DNA from: JBAXBF01 sp034429745
GTDB lineage: Bacteria > Chloroflexota > Anaerolineae > Anaerolineales > DRKV01
Assembly: GCA_034429745.1 (NCBI GenBank)
Contig: DAOUFY010000125.1
Location: 1 to 12,652, forward strand
DNA length: 12,652 nucleotides
Direction of reading: 5' to 3'
Made by a program: the position numbers and the translations under genes. Below the pieces are notes generated by a model, which had not been told where the DNA came from, searched no databases, and saw only the letters and a list, made by a program, of their open reading frames with translations. Below are positions 1 through 7,628 of this stretch, one piece after another. The stretch's first letter is position 1. Each line of letters opens with the position of its first letter.

Positions 1-1492
1 AAATCCTTGTTAATAAGTCATCTCTTATTTGACTATATTTTTTCTGTTGTAAATACTGTATTCGCTGACACCTTTGTACAGCCTCTGATATTTTTTGCTG
101 TTGGATAAATAATTCAGCTAAAAGGCATTCTTTGTATAATTCATCTGATATAGATTTGTCTTCAGTGGTGAATGAATCTTTTTGTAAAGTTTGGATGGCT
201 AAATCATTATTTAAACAGTTGTAATACAATTCGGCAGCAGCAATTTGTGCGGCTAATGAATGATTCATTGCATATGGGAGATGCTGGAAAGCCGACTCTA
301 TTTGGCTAGAGGAATGATATATCTGCATTGCAAGGAAATGAGCTTCACTATTTTGCGGATCAAGCTCAAAAACATGGTTGAGGGATTTTAAGGCTTTTTG
401 AGGTTCGTCGCTATCTAAATAGATCTTTGCTTTGTGAAGTTCTACTATCTCAACAGCTGTAGGCAATTGAGATAAGGCAACATCAGCCATTTGGATTGCA
501 TTGTCAAGATCTCCGCTCTGCTGATAGGCTTTTGAGGCAAGTAAGTTTAATTGGAAAATTTCAGAGCTATTTGCTGTTGAAAGGGAACTTCTTAACTCTT
601 CTAGCCATTGAATTGCTAGATCTACCTCATGCACCTTAAGCATTGACTCGGCTATTTGTAATTTATCTTTGTATGTTAAATCAGGGATTTTGGTAATATT
701 TTTCAAAGTTGTACGTACATCTTCTTGCATTTCTAGTGATGAATAAACATCTACTAGGGCAGTATGAAGTGAAATATCAGAAGGATATTCCTGAATGTAA
801 TCCTTTAGAGTTTGGATGGCTATCTCTTTTTTACCAATGTTTAGTGCATGTCTGGCAAACCAAATGATGTTCTCCTTTGAAGGAGAATGTTTTATAACCT
901 GTTCTGCCATAAAATAAGCGTCTTCTAAGGCTTGATGATTGGAATAAAATTCTGCTAGAATTTTCCATACATAATCATTTTGTGGAAGTCTATTAGCTAA
1001 GTTTTTAACAGGTTTAACAGCCTCCTCGAAGGGTAATTTTAAATCATGTAACAATTGAAGATATTCTTCAATTGCAAATTTGATTAAGCTCTCATTTTCA
1101 TCAGTGAATTGCAGGATAGCTTCTCGGTAATGTTCTAATGATTCTTCGTTATTTCCTATCATCGAATAAGCTTTAGCAAGAAGAACATGAGCTTGAGGGT
1201 ATTCGTTATAATCCAACAGCAGTTGGTTTAAGGCTAGTATTGCTTGGTCAATGAATTTACCTTGTTCTAAACAGGTGTGAGCAAAAGTGAGTGTGTAAGT
1301 TGGTGAATTTGGCTTGAGTTTTTGGACGATAATGAGATGTTGCAAGGCTTTGTTTTGATCGCCAGAATAAAGAGAAATTTGGGCAGCTAAAAATTGCCAA
1401 GCTGCTTCATCACTCCAGCTATCTAAGGCTTCTTGAATGGACTGTTGTGCAAGAGAAATTTCACCACATAAAAATGCAGCTTTTGCAGTAAG
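1..1492 (-). repeat. Super-repeat copy C of the giant TPR protein, truncated by window
   Basis: About the first 497 residues of a third copy are visible. Matches to B include LLASKAYQQSGDLDNA against LLKSKAYQKLGKLDEA, and a late block where KECLLAELFIQQQKISEA matches KADLLKTELLLDTGCIEDA. The copy is still in frame at position 1, so the protein continues past the window and may hold further copies. Confidence 0.68.
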
Positions 1493-4400
1493 ATATTTTA
1501 TTAGTGGTTTCTCCTTGATTAATAAGGCTAATTGTTTTTCATGGTTTATTAATAATCTGAGAGATTCTTGCGGGGAAAAATCAAGCAATCCTAAGGCTTT
1601 TTGAAAGATTGCATCTGAAGGAAAATTTTCAATATTGGGAGTGCCTTGAGATAATATGTCATAGGCTTTATTTCTGCCTAAAGCAGCATAATAAGCAGCT
1701 AGGTGTTGGGGATACTTAGCGATATTTTCCAATTGTATTAAATTATCTGGATATACAACCTCATTAAAAACAGCTTGACCTCTAATCCACCATTGATCCA
1801 ATGCTGACGCAAGCTGCATATCATTGTAGTTGGCAAATGATAATAAGATCTCTTTAGCTTTATGGATTGCTGAGGTGAATTTTTCTTGAGAGGAAGGTAA
1901 AATACTTTGGGCTCCAGGTGCATGATTTTCTACGGATAGCCTCTCACAAGTACGCTGTTTTTCTGCGCGCAATACCAAACCCTGCACGTATAAGAGATGG
2001 GCTATTACATCTTGGGTGTGATTGGAGATGAACTCCTCGCATAAGGTTAGACCCTCTTCCCAAGACTCAATATTCCAAAGTGCTTTGCAGATGGTAAAAA
2101 ATTCTTGTTTAGATATTTGCTTTTTATCAATGGTGAATCGCAGCAGATCTGTGTTGTCTTCAAGGCCGAGGAGGCGTGCATCTATTGCTTTGCGACGAAT
2201 GATTTCGGTTTCCCCTAGGGGAAATTCCGAATTTACAATCATTGAGTTAAGATGTTTGAATGTGGATCTCGCATCCTCGATGCAACCGGTATCTAGCAAT
2301 AATTCTGTTTTAAGGAGATCGGCTTTTATTTTGTTGGCAGGATGATATAAATCATCTGAAGTTTCTTCTTTTATCAATTCAAAAGCTAATGGATATTCCA
2401 ACAATTGGCTTGCTAATTCAGCGGCTTTGAGGCGAAGTGAAAAAGGAGCATGTTTTAAATCGAAAATATAGGATCGAGCTTTATCCAAATCCCCCTTATT
2501 ATCATAAATGTGCATCGCTAAGTATAAAACCTCATCGTCATGGTTGCTTTGTTGAATGAGCAGTTGCAACGTTTTTTCTGCATGAGCGATTTTATTGTTA
2601 GCTAAATATAACGATATAGTTTGCTTGAGGATTTGTTGATTATCTTGATTTTCAGTTTTACTTGCTTGTTCTAAATGCTTCCATGCTTCATCTAATTTGC
2701 CTAACTTCTGATAGGCTTTGGATTTTAATAAAGCGATATTAGATGTATTATCCTGGCTTTTATTGAAAAATCCTCGTTTAATTTTAGATAAACACATTAA
2801 AGCTGCTTCGGGTTCATCAATATCAAGGAATTCTTGGGCTGCCTTTTGCAATTCGTCTTCTTGATCGGAAAGTGATAGATTGGCAAATTTTAATGTGGCT
2901 AATGCTTCATCCTTTTTATTTTGCAGCAATTGCGCTTGTGCAAGAAGGATATATAACCTTGCTAGATTGGGATGATGTTTTAATTCTTCTTTGATAACAT
3001 CAATGGCTTTTTCTGGCAAATGAAGGCGAAACATTTGTTTAATGTACCAGAATAGATCTTCAATAGATCTGTTCTCTTGTTGAATCAACTTATTGGCATA
3101 TTGGACTGCATTAGTTGTCTGATAAGATATTACGTATGCATTCACCAATTGTTTAAGGATGCTTTTATCATTTGGAAACTTTTCAATAAGTGATTCAAGA
3201 ATTTGGGTCGCAGTTTCTATTTTGCCGGCTGATATCGCAGCTGTTGCGGATTTTTGCGTGACAATCTTTTTCAATTGTTCGTCTTCAAAAGGAAGATATT
3301 TCTGGGCGTTTATAAGTACATGGTATGCTTTCTCGGAATTATTATTGGCTAATAAAGTATCAGCTAGAAGAAGATGAACTTCAATATTTTGCGGTTCATG
3401 GGTAATTATTTTTTCTAGAATAAAGCAGGCCTCATCAAGATTGAGCTTATTTTTTGTGTAAAAATTTGCTAATTCCAATAAATATACATGATTTTCTGGT
3501 TCGAGTTTTACAGCTGCTTCAATGTGGTTTTTGGCATTCTCAATGTCGCCCTTGTTATTATATAGGTGGTATAACCAAATATGCCAACGATCTTCATCTT
3601 GCCATTCATTCAGGGCAAGTTGAAGAGCCTGGATCGCCAAATCGTTATTTCCAATTTTAGATGCACATTTTGCGATTAAGGCATGCCATAAAGGATGTTG
3701 TCCGGCAAAGGCTTCTAATTTTTGAGACAGCTCAAGAGAAACCGAAGGTTGAGTATTGAAGTTTTCAATGATCTGTTTGATTAGTTGAAAAGATTTTTGA
3801 TTTGGTAAAAAGGGGTATGAAGAAAGTTGTTCTAAAAGAGAATGATTATCTTGGAGTAGTTGGTTGTTGGCAGTTAAAAGAGATTTGAATAAGTCATCTT
3901 TTTGAACAGTTTTAGCTAAGTGGTTAGCTGTCGTAATAAGTTGTTCAAAGCGACGCTGATTTTCATTGGAATATGATTGATCACCTGACGCATGAACTGT
4001 GACATCCAAGAATTGGCATAATTTTTGGTGTTCTGCTTGAGTTAATAGTAATAAAGCTTGAAGAAGATATGGTCGTGGTTCATAAACCTGAGAAGAGAGA
4101 ACCTTACTCATTAATTCAATAGCTATGTTAACTTCGAGGAGGTGTTGAGAAGCAATAGCTATCATTTGCAAATCAAAGGGATGGTATAGTGATTTATTAT
4201 CCTCAGTGCTTATTTGTGCTACGGCTTGCTTAAATTTGTTGATTACATTTTTATCTTGATTGTTCCAGCGTAAAGACAATCCTAAGATGCGAGCTTGTGT
4301 GCATAAAGGTATCTCAAAATCTGGATTGTTTTCATTAAGCGCGTTTGATAATGCATGGATAATAGGTTTAGCTTCTTTGTAATTTTCCTCTTCCAAGAAT

Positions 4401-7090
4401 AATTCTGCCTTTAAACAAGCTTTTCGCAAATCATGTATAGTTGAAAAAGAGAGAAAATTACTAGAAGAAAGCAATTTATGAGCGAGATGAATATCAAAGA
4501 TGTTGTATGCAAATTCGGCTAGAGAATTATTATAAGAGTCGGTGAAAGAACTTATAAGAGCTGCTTTATCTCTGGCTTTATCAAGTTCTCCACATCTTCT
4601 GTAGATTTCAAAAAGTTGAAGATTAGCTTCTACATCATAGGGATTTTTTGCAAGCAGCTGCTCTAATGAAGAAATGGCTTCGGGTAAGTTTTCCAATTGA
4701 AGGGATATTTCTGCTAAAAGCTTAAGCCCTGCTTCAAATTGGTAATTTTCTCGAAGAGCTTTTTTTATTTCTTGGTACGCAGGTTCTAGAGTACCGTTTT
4801 GAAAATGAGTTAAACTTGATAGATAGTGAAATAAGCACTTGTTTTGATTGTCAAGAGTTTCATTTTGAAAGTGCACTTTTTCTAAACATTTTTGCGCAAG
4901 AGCAGGTTGATGAATAGCAAGGAACTCTTGAGCGGTATTAAGAAGAATTGTAGGCGGAAGAACCTCCTCTCTTATTAAGTCAGATAATACCACTTGAGTT
5001 TGGTCAATGAAGCCTTGAGAACGGTATATTTCTGCGAGTTTTAATCTTAAAATAGGTTGCTCAGGATAAAGTTTAATTGCCCATTGCAGTACCTCAACAG
5101 CTTCTTGAGGATTGCCTATTCGATTCACATGATCACAGAACCAAAGAATGGTCTGAATATCAGTTGGGGAGACGCCAAGAGCTTTCCTAGCTGCATCAAG
5201 TGATTCGAGCGGATTACCTAAATATGAATAAGCAATGGCAAGTTCTTGCCACGCCGCTTGATATTGAGGATCATTCTGAAGCAGATTTTGGAATATATTT
5301 ATCGCTTCCTCTAAAGCTTGAGGGGACTGTTTGTTGTAGAGGAGGTATTGCTCAAGATAAGCTTTGCCAAGATAGAAATGGTACTGATTATTATCTGGGT
5401 CAGATATAATTACTTTTTTTAGGAGGGAAATAACATCATCGGGATGCTGTGCTTTTAAAGCACATAACGTATAACCGATTATATTTTCGGGTTTGATGAA
5501 TTCTTTTTGCTCTGTATGGGAAGCATCATTAATAGCTACCAGTTTTGACCAATAATTCAGAGCGGATGGGAAATCATTGTTGGCTTCATAAGCCTGAGCT
5601 AAGGAGCGAATAATTTCGGGTTCCGGGTTAAGTGCATGAGCAATAATTGCATACTGCAAGGCAAGTTCTGGTTCTTTTGATAAGAGGTACGCTTGGGAAA
5701 GCAAGGATAATGTTTTGGGATTATCTGCCTGAAGTTGAAGACTAAGATGAAAACATTGAAGAGTCTCTTCTTTGCATGGAAAACCGTGAGTTGAAATTTC
5801 AAGAAAGAGTTTGCCTAATTTTTGAAGATGAGTGGCTAGTATAGATTGCGATTCTTGATTCTGATTAGAAACGGCTTGATTTTTAAAGCCTACTAAAGCA
5901 TTTTTGGCTTCTTGAAAGCAAAGAGAGTAATCATGCTTATAGGCTGCTAGTTGAGCTTTTGCGAAACATAGTTCTGGAATAGCTTCATTGGAGTTATCTA
6001 AGGAATCTAAAATTGCCTGAGCAGCATCGTATTGACATTTTTCCATCCAGCTTAATGCTACTGCTGCTCGTGAAGCGGCATCGCTTAAATTATGGTTGAC
6101 TTGGTGAATTTTTTCTGAGGTTATTTCGGGGTCAGTTACATTAGGTGAAGAAAAGGCAAGTTGAGCTAACAATTGGGTTTGCAGTCGGTTAGTATAAATC
6201 TCTGCCAATTTGATTAATTTTTCAACAACGTCGGTTTTATTTGCTATTCGACATAATTCGATAGCGGTATTAATTGATTCAATTTTTGATGTATTAATTT
6301 TTAAAATTGTATTGAGATCGGAAGTACCATACTCTATAGGTTGTTCATCTTCTGTAATTAGTGATGAATAGAATGGATTGTTCATTAGGAAAAATTCAGC
6401 TAAAGCCTGAGCAATGTTTGGACGACGAAGGTAAATTGTTTTGATAAGTTCAATCTGCATGGCAGGTGAAGCTTTTGGAAAAATTGCCTTTAGCTGGTTA
6501 ATTTGATTTTCTGTAGAAAGAGGTGTGCAAAAGAGAATGTGAGTCAATAAAACACATCGTTGTTGAAGAGTCAATGGAAGTTCAAGGCTATCATTAGCCA
6601 ACGAAACTATTAAGGAGGTAGGTTGGGGAATTAAACCGGCAACGATGGCAAAAATAGTGAGCAGGTTGGGTTGATTAAAAACCCCTTCTTCTCTTGTTCC
6701 TATTAAGTCGAATAACTTGTTTAAGTTGTTTGTATTTATAACATCATAAGCAATCGCCAAAGCCAATATCGTTAATTCGTTGAGATCAAGAAGGGAAAAA
6801 TCTGGGGAACTTTCTAATTTCTCATAGAGGTTTTCACCTTGATTAATGATGTTTTTTAATTGGTCTGAAAGGGGTTCACGAAATAAGTCTTCAGAGATAG
6901 GGTCAATCTCAAGGATGATTAGGCAAAGGTTAGCAGGGGTCCAAAGTTGGGGATTGTTACCGAGCTTTTGAGCTGCGAAATGAATAAAGGAAGGATTGTT
7001 AATAATTTTTTTAATATTTTCATCTTGTTGCAATGCAAGATAAACCCATGGGTAGCTTTCTGTTGAAAAAATATTCATTAATTCATTCAT
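1..7090 (-). CDS. Giant TPR-solenoid protein, C-terminus beyond window
   Basis: One frame stays open from the ATG at 7090 down to position 1 with no stop: at least 2,363 codons, 3' end missing. The product is almost wholly paired amphipathic helices with TPR signatures (small residues at TPR positions 8 and 20, frequent Pro at 32). Clear motifs lie near residues 608-641, 1196-1265 and 1959-1988. Residues 1 to about 360 are helical but poorer matches. I see no signal peptide, membrane segment or enzyme motif, so a cytoplasmic protein-binding scaffold is inferred. Above the 34-residue level there is a super-repeat of about 700-730 residues (listed separately). The ribosome site is weak (TTGGAT before the ATG); the next in-frame ATG is codon 5. 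It lies 40 bases after the two-helix membrane gene, likely in one operon. The partner and exact role are not recognisable. Confidence 0.92.
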   Translation of the reverse strand, partial: MNELMNIFSTESYPWVYLALQQDENIKKIINNPSFIHFAAQKLGNNPQLWTPANLCLIILEIDPISEDLFREPLSDQLKNIINQGENLYEKLESSPDFSLLDLNELTILALAIAYDVINTNNLNKLFDLIGTREEGVFNQPNLLTIFAIVAGLIPQPTSLIVSLANDSLELPLTLQQRCVLLTHILFCTPLSTENQINQLKAIFPKASPAMQIELIKTIYLRRPNIAQALAEFFLMNNPFYSSLITEDEQPIEYGTSDLNTILKINTSKIESINTAIELCRIANKTDVVEKLIKLAEIYTNRLQTQLLAQLAFSSPNVTDPEITSEKIHQVNHNLSDAASRAAVALSWMEKCQYDAAQAILDSLDNSNEAIPELCFAKAQLAAYKHDYSLCFQEAKNALVGFKNQAVSNQNQESQSILATHLQKLGKLFLEISTHGFPCKEETLQCFHLSLQLQADNPKTLSLLSQAYLLSKEPELALQYAIIAHALNPEPEIIRSLAQAYEANNDFPSALNYWSKLVAINDASHTEQKEFIKPENIIGYTLCALKAQHPDDVISLLKKVIISDPDNNQYHFYLGKAYLEQYLLYNKQSPQALEEAINIFQNLLQNDPQYQAAWQELAIAYSYLGNPLESLDAARKALGVSPTDIQTILWFCDHVNRIGNPQEAVEVLQWAIKLYPEQPILRLKLAEIYRSQGFIDQTQVVLSDLIREEVLPPTILLNTAQEFLAIHQPALAQKCLEKVHFQNETLDNQNKCLFHYLSSLTHFQNGTLEPAYQEIKKALRENYQFEAGLKLLAEISLQLENLPEAISSLEQLLAKNPYDVEANLQLFEIYRRCGELDKARDKAALISSFTDSYNNSLAEFAYNIFDIHLAHKLLSSSNFLSFSTIHDLRKACLKAELFLEEENYKEAKPIIHALSNALNENNPDFEIPLCTQARILGLSLRWNNQDKNVINKFKQAVAQISTEDNKSLYHPFDLQMIAIASQHLLEVNIAIELMSKVLSSQVYEPRPYLLQALLLLTQAEHQKLCQFLDVTVHASGDQSYSNENQRRFEQLITTANHLAKTVQKDDLFKSLLTANNQLLQDNHSLLEQLSSYPFLPNQKSFQLIKQIIENFNTQPSVSLELSQKLEAFAGQHPLWHALIAKCASKIGNNDLAIQALQLALNEWQDEDRWHIWLYHLYNNKGDIENAKNHIEAAVKLEPENHVYLLELANFYTKNKLNLDEACFILEKIITHEPQNIEVHLLLADTLLANNNSEKAYHVLINAQKYLPFEDEQLKKIVTQKSATAAISAGKIETATQILESLIEKFPNDKSILKQLVNAYVISYQTTNAVQYANKLIQQENRSIEDLFWYIKQMFRLHLPEKAIDVIKEELKHHPNLARLYILLAQAQLLQNKKDEALATLKFANLSLSDQEDELQKAAQEFLDIDEPEAALMCLSKIKRGFFNKSQDNTSNIALLKSKAYQKLGKLDEAWKHLEQASKTENQDNQQILKQTISLYLANNKIAHAEKTLQLLIQQSNHDDEVLYLAMHIYDNKGDLDKARSYIFDLKHAPFSLRLKAAELASQLLEYPLAFELIKEETSDDLYHPANKIKADLLKTELLLDTGCIEDARSTFKHLNSMIVNSEFPLGETEIIRRKAIDARLLGLEDNTDLLRFTIDKKQISKQEFFTICKALWNIESWEEGLTLCEEFISNHTQDVIAHLLYVQGLVLRAEKQRTCERLSVENHAPGAQSILPSSQEKFTSAIHKAKEILLSFANYNDMQLASALDQWWIRGQAVFNEVVYPDNLIQLENIAKYPQHLAAYYAALGRNKAYDILSQGTPNIENFPSDAIFQKALGLLDFSPQESLRLLINHEKQLALLIKEKPLIKYLTAKAAFLCGEISLAQQSIQEALDSWSDEAAWQFLAAQISLYSGDQNKALQHLIIVQKLKPNSPTYTLTFAHTCLEQGKFIDQAILALNQLLLDYNEYPQAHVLLAKAYSMIGNNEESLEHYREAILQFTDENESLIKFAIEEYLQLLHDLKLPFEEAVKPVKNLANRLPQNDYVWKILAEFYSNHQALEDAYFMAEQVIKHSPSKENIIWFARHALNIGKKEIAIQTLKDYIQEYPSDISLHTALVDVYSSLEMQEDVRTTLKNITKIPDLTYKDKLQIAESMLKVHEVDLAIQWLEELRSSLSTANSSEIFQLNLLASKAYQQSGDLDNAIQMADVALSQLPTAVEIVELHKAKIYLDSDEPQKALKSLNHVFELDPQNSEAHFLAMQIYHSSSQIESAFQHLPYAMNHSLAAQIAAAELYYNCLNNDLAIQTLQKDSFTTEDKSISDELYKECLLAELFIQQQKISEAVQRCQRIQYLQQKKYSQIRDDLLTRI
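1493..3679 (-). repeat. Super-repeat copy B of the giant TPR protein
   Basis: This is the central copy and is similar to both neighbours. Against copy C the offset is exactly 2,187 bases (729 codons) at four separate markers: the AK pair (3673/1486), the Trp of LNEW/LDSW (3604/1417), AQEF/AESM (2839/652) and SKAY (2722/535). The leading part of B therefore aligns to C over about 318 residues with no net insertion or deletion. The boundary at 3679 is chosen for convenience at the first confident alignment. Confidence 0.7.
3680..5773 (-). repeat. Super-repeat copy A of the giant TPR protein
   Basis: Copy A is a diverged protein-level repeat. It aligns with copy B through shared sequence such as TAQEFLAIHQPALAQKCLEKV (A at residue 720), matching AAQEFLDIDEPEAALMCLSKI (A at residue 1418). 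A second marker is QAEHQKLCQFL with a following HASGDQS (residue 1019), matching RAEKQRTCERL with HAPGAQS (residue 1709). The offset is 698 residues at the first marker and 690 at the second, so a short indel separates them. The N-terminal limit is approximate, because the start of this copy is more diverged than in B and C. Confidence 0.65.
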
Positions 7091-7130
7091 AGTTTATATC
7101 CAATAACATAAATCAATGGTATTGTTTCGA

Positions 7131-7466
7131 CTATAGCAATTTGCCCGAAAGGTAAAGAGCTAACCCAATGCTAGCGATGACCATAAGTAAACCAACTATG
7201 ATTAGAAAACTACCTACTCCATTTTGGGTGTGGATAAGATCGTTCATTGCATTAATAAGTGAAGATGCATTACCGATTAATCCACTTAAACCATCAGTAA
7301 TTCCTTTTTGGGCGATTTGTGCTGTTTGTGAGGCTATTGTATTAAGTTCACGGTTAGCACTTCGCCGGATAAGGATAATTACCCCTACTGCGAAGGTAAC
7401 AAACCCGGCAAGAAAGACTATAATTGACATCATGAAAAGAATATCCATTAGTGAGACCCCAAACAT
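7131..7466 (-). CDS. Small membrane protein with two transmembrane helices
   Basis: The 111-residue product has a hydrophobic segment at about 7-33, a basic stop (RRSANR, 34-39), an amphipathic Ser/Ala/Gly-rich stretch (40-82) and a second hydrophobic segment at about 85-107. It has no Cys pair, signal-peptidase site or catalytic motif. The start at 7466 is supported by a strong GGAGGT Shine-Dalgarno 5 bases upstream (7472-7477); the later Met at codon 7 has none. The gene ends 40 bases before the giant TPR start, with no terminator between, so the two are probably co-transcribed. A role as membrane anchor or partner for the solenoid is inference. The opposite strand is open for 109 codons here, but that frame lacks a ribosome site and a membrane-protein pattern. 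I recognise no named family. Confidence 0.82.
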   Translation of the reverse strand: MFGVSLMDILFMMSIIVFLAGFVTFAVGVIILIRRSANRELNTIASQTAQIAQKGITDGLSGLIGNASSLINAMNDLIHTQNGVGSFLIIVGLLMVIASIGLALYLSGKLL

Positions 7467-7606
7467 ACCTGACCTCCGAAATTCCTATGTTCATTAGGTA
7501 GTGCAATTGTTATGCCAGAAGTAGCAAGATATATACCACTTCTAGGAGCTTTATCATTATACCCAAACATTTCATTGGATATTTGTGATGGGATTAGTTT
7601 ATCCAT
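7448..7606 (-). CDS. Possible small protein overlapping the membrane gene start
   Basis: A 52-codon frame starts at the ATG at 7606; upstream and downstream in-frame ATGs lie at 7630 and 7570. It ends 19 bases inside the membrane gene. The sequence reads like protein, with a motif YNDKAPRSGIY followed by LPNEHRNFGG and one Cys. The APxSGxY core recalls small YjzC-like proteins whose start reads like PGxxAPxSGxY, but the rest does not clearly match and this is recollection only. None of the ATGs has a good Shine-Dalgarno. The best predicted promoter for the operon (TATAAT at 7556-7561) lies inside the frame, which argues against its full-length expression. It could be a real overlapping gene, a remnant, or a chance frame in the divergent spacer. 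Confidence 0.3.
   Translation of the reverse strand: MDKLIPSQISNEMFGYNDKAPRSGIYLATSGITIALPNEHRNFGGQVCLGSH
7472..7477 (-). promoter_or_regulatory. Ribosome binding site of the two-helix membrane gene
   Basis: GGAGGT on the minus strand lies five bases before the ATG at 7466. It is the strongest Shine-Dalgarno in this operon and decides the start codon. If the overlapping 52-codon ORF is real, this site lies inside its coding sequence, which would allow translational coupling. Confidence 0.75.
7556..7584 (-). promoter_or_regulatory. Candidate promoter for the membrane protein/TPR operon
   Basis: A perfect TATAAT lies at 7556-7561 on the minus strand, which would give a leader of roughly 80 bases before the ATG at 7466. 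The -35 region at the right distance (7579-7584, AAATAT) is poor. This is therefore a -10-driven guess, and an upstream activator would be plausible. Confidence 0.35.
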
Positions 7607-7611
7607 ATAAA
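7583..7611 (+). promoter_or_regulatory. Candidate promoter for the glycosyltransferase gene
   Basis: TTGTGA (7583-7588) and TATAAA (7606-7611) are separated by 17 bases. Initiation 6-8 bases downstream would leave a leader of only about 11 bases and would start inside the Shine-Dalgarno (7616-7621). The real start may therefore lie elsewhere. The only other structure seen in this spacer is an inverted pair AGAAGT (7517-7522) and ACTTCT (7538-7543). Confidence 0.28.
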
Positions 7612-7615
7612 TTAT

Positions 7616-7621
7616 AAGGAG
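7616..7621 (+). promoter_or_regulatory. Ribosome binding site of the glycosyltransferase
   Basis: AAGGAG is followed by a 7-base A-rich spacer and the ATG at 7629. The whole start region 7616-7631 matches, at 15 of 16 bases, the complement of the predicted small RNA encoded at 12323-12410. The single mismatch is at 7623. Confidence 0.8.
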
Positions 7622-7628
7622 AAAAAAC

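Noticed and set aside
2022..2345. 107-codon plus-strand open frame inside the giant TPR gene
   Set aside because: It lies wholly opposite repeat-coding sequence that stays in frame and matches another super-repeat copy, and it has no protein-like motifs.
1..7090. Tandem-repeat DNA or a CRISPR-like array in the left half, suggested by the many similar short words
   Set aside because: The recurring words are at protein level (TPR consensus) with diverged DNA. I saw no constant-length exact DNA repeats with spacers.
7168..7497. 109-codon plus-strand open frame opposite the membrane protein gene
   Set aside because: It has no ribosome site and a composition typical of a reversed membrane gene, and the opposite strand has a strong Shine-Dalgarno and two clean hydrophobic helices.
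7517..7543. Inverted repeat AGAAGT/ACTTCT in the divergent spacer as an operator
   Set aside because: The arms are only 6 bases with a 15-base spacer, common by chance in this composition, and no regulator gene is nearby.
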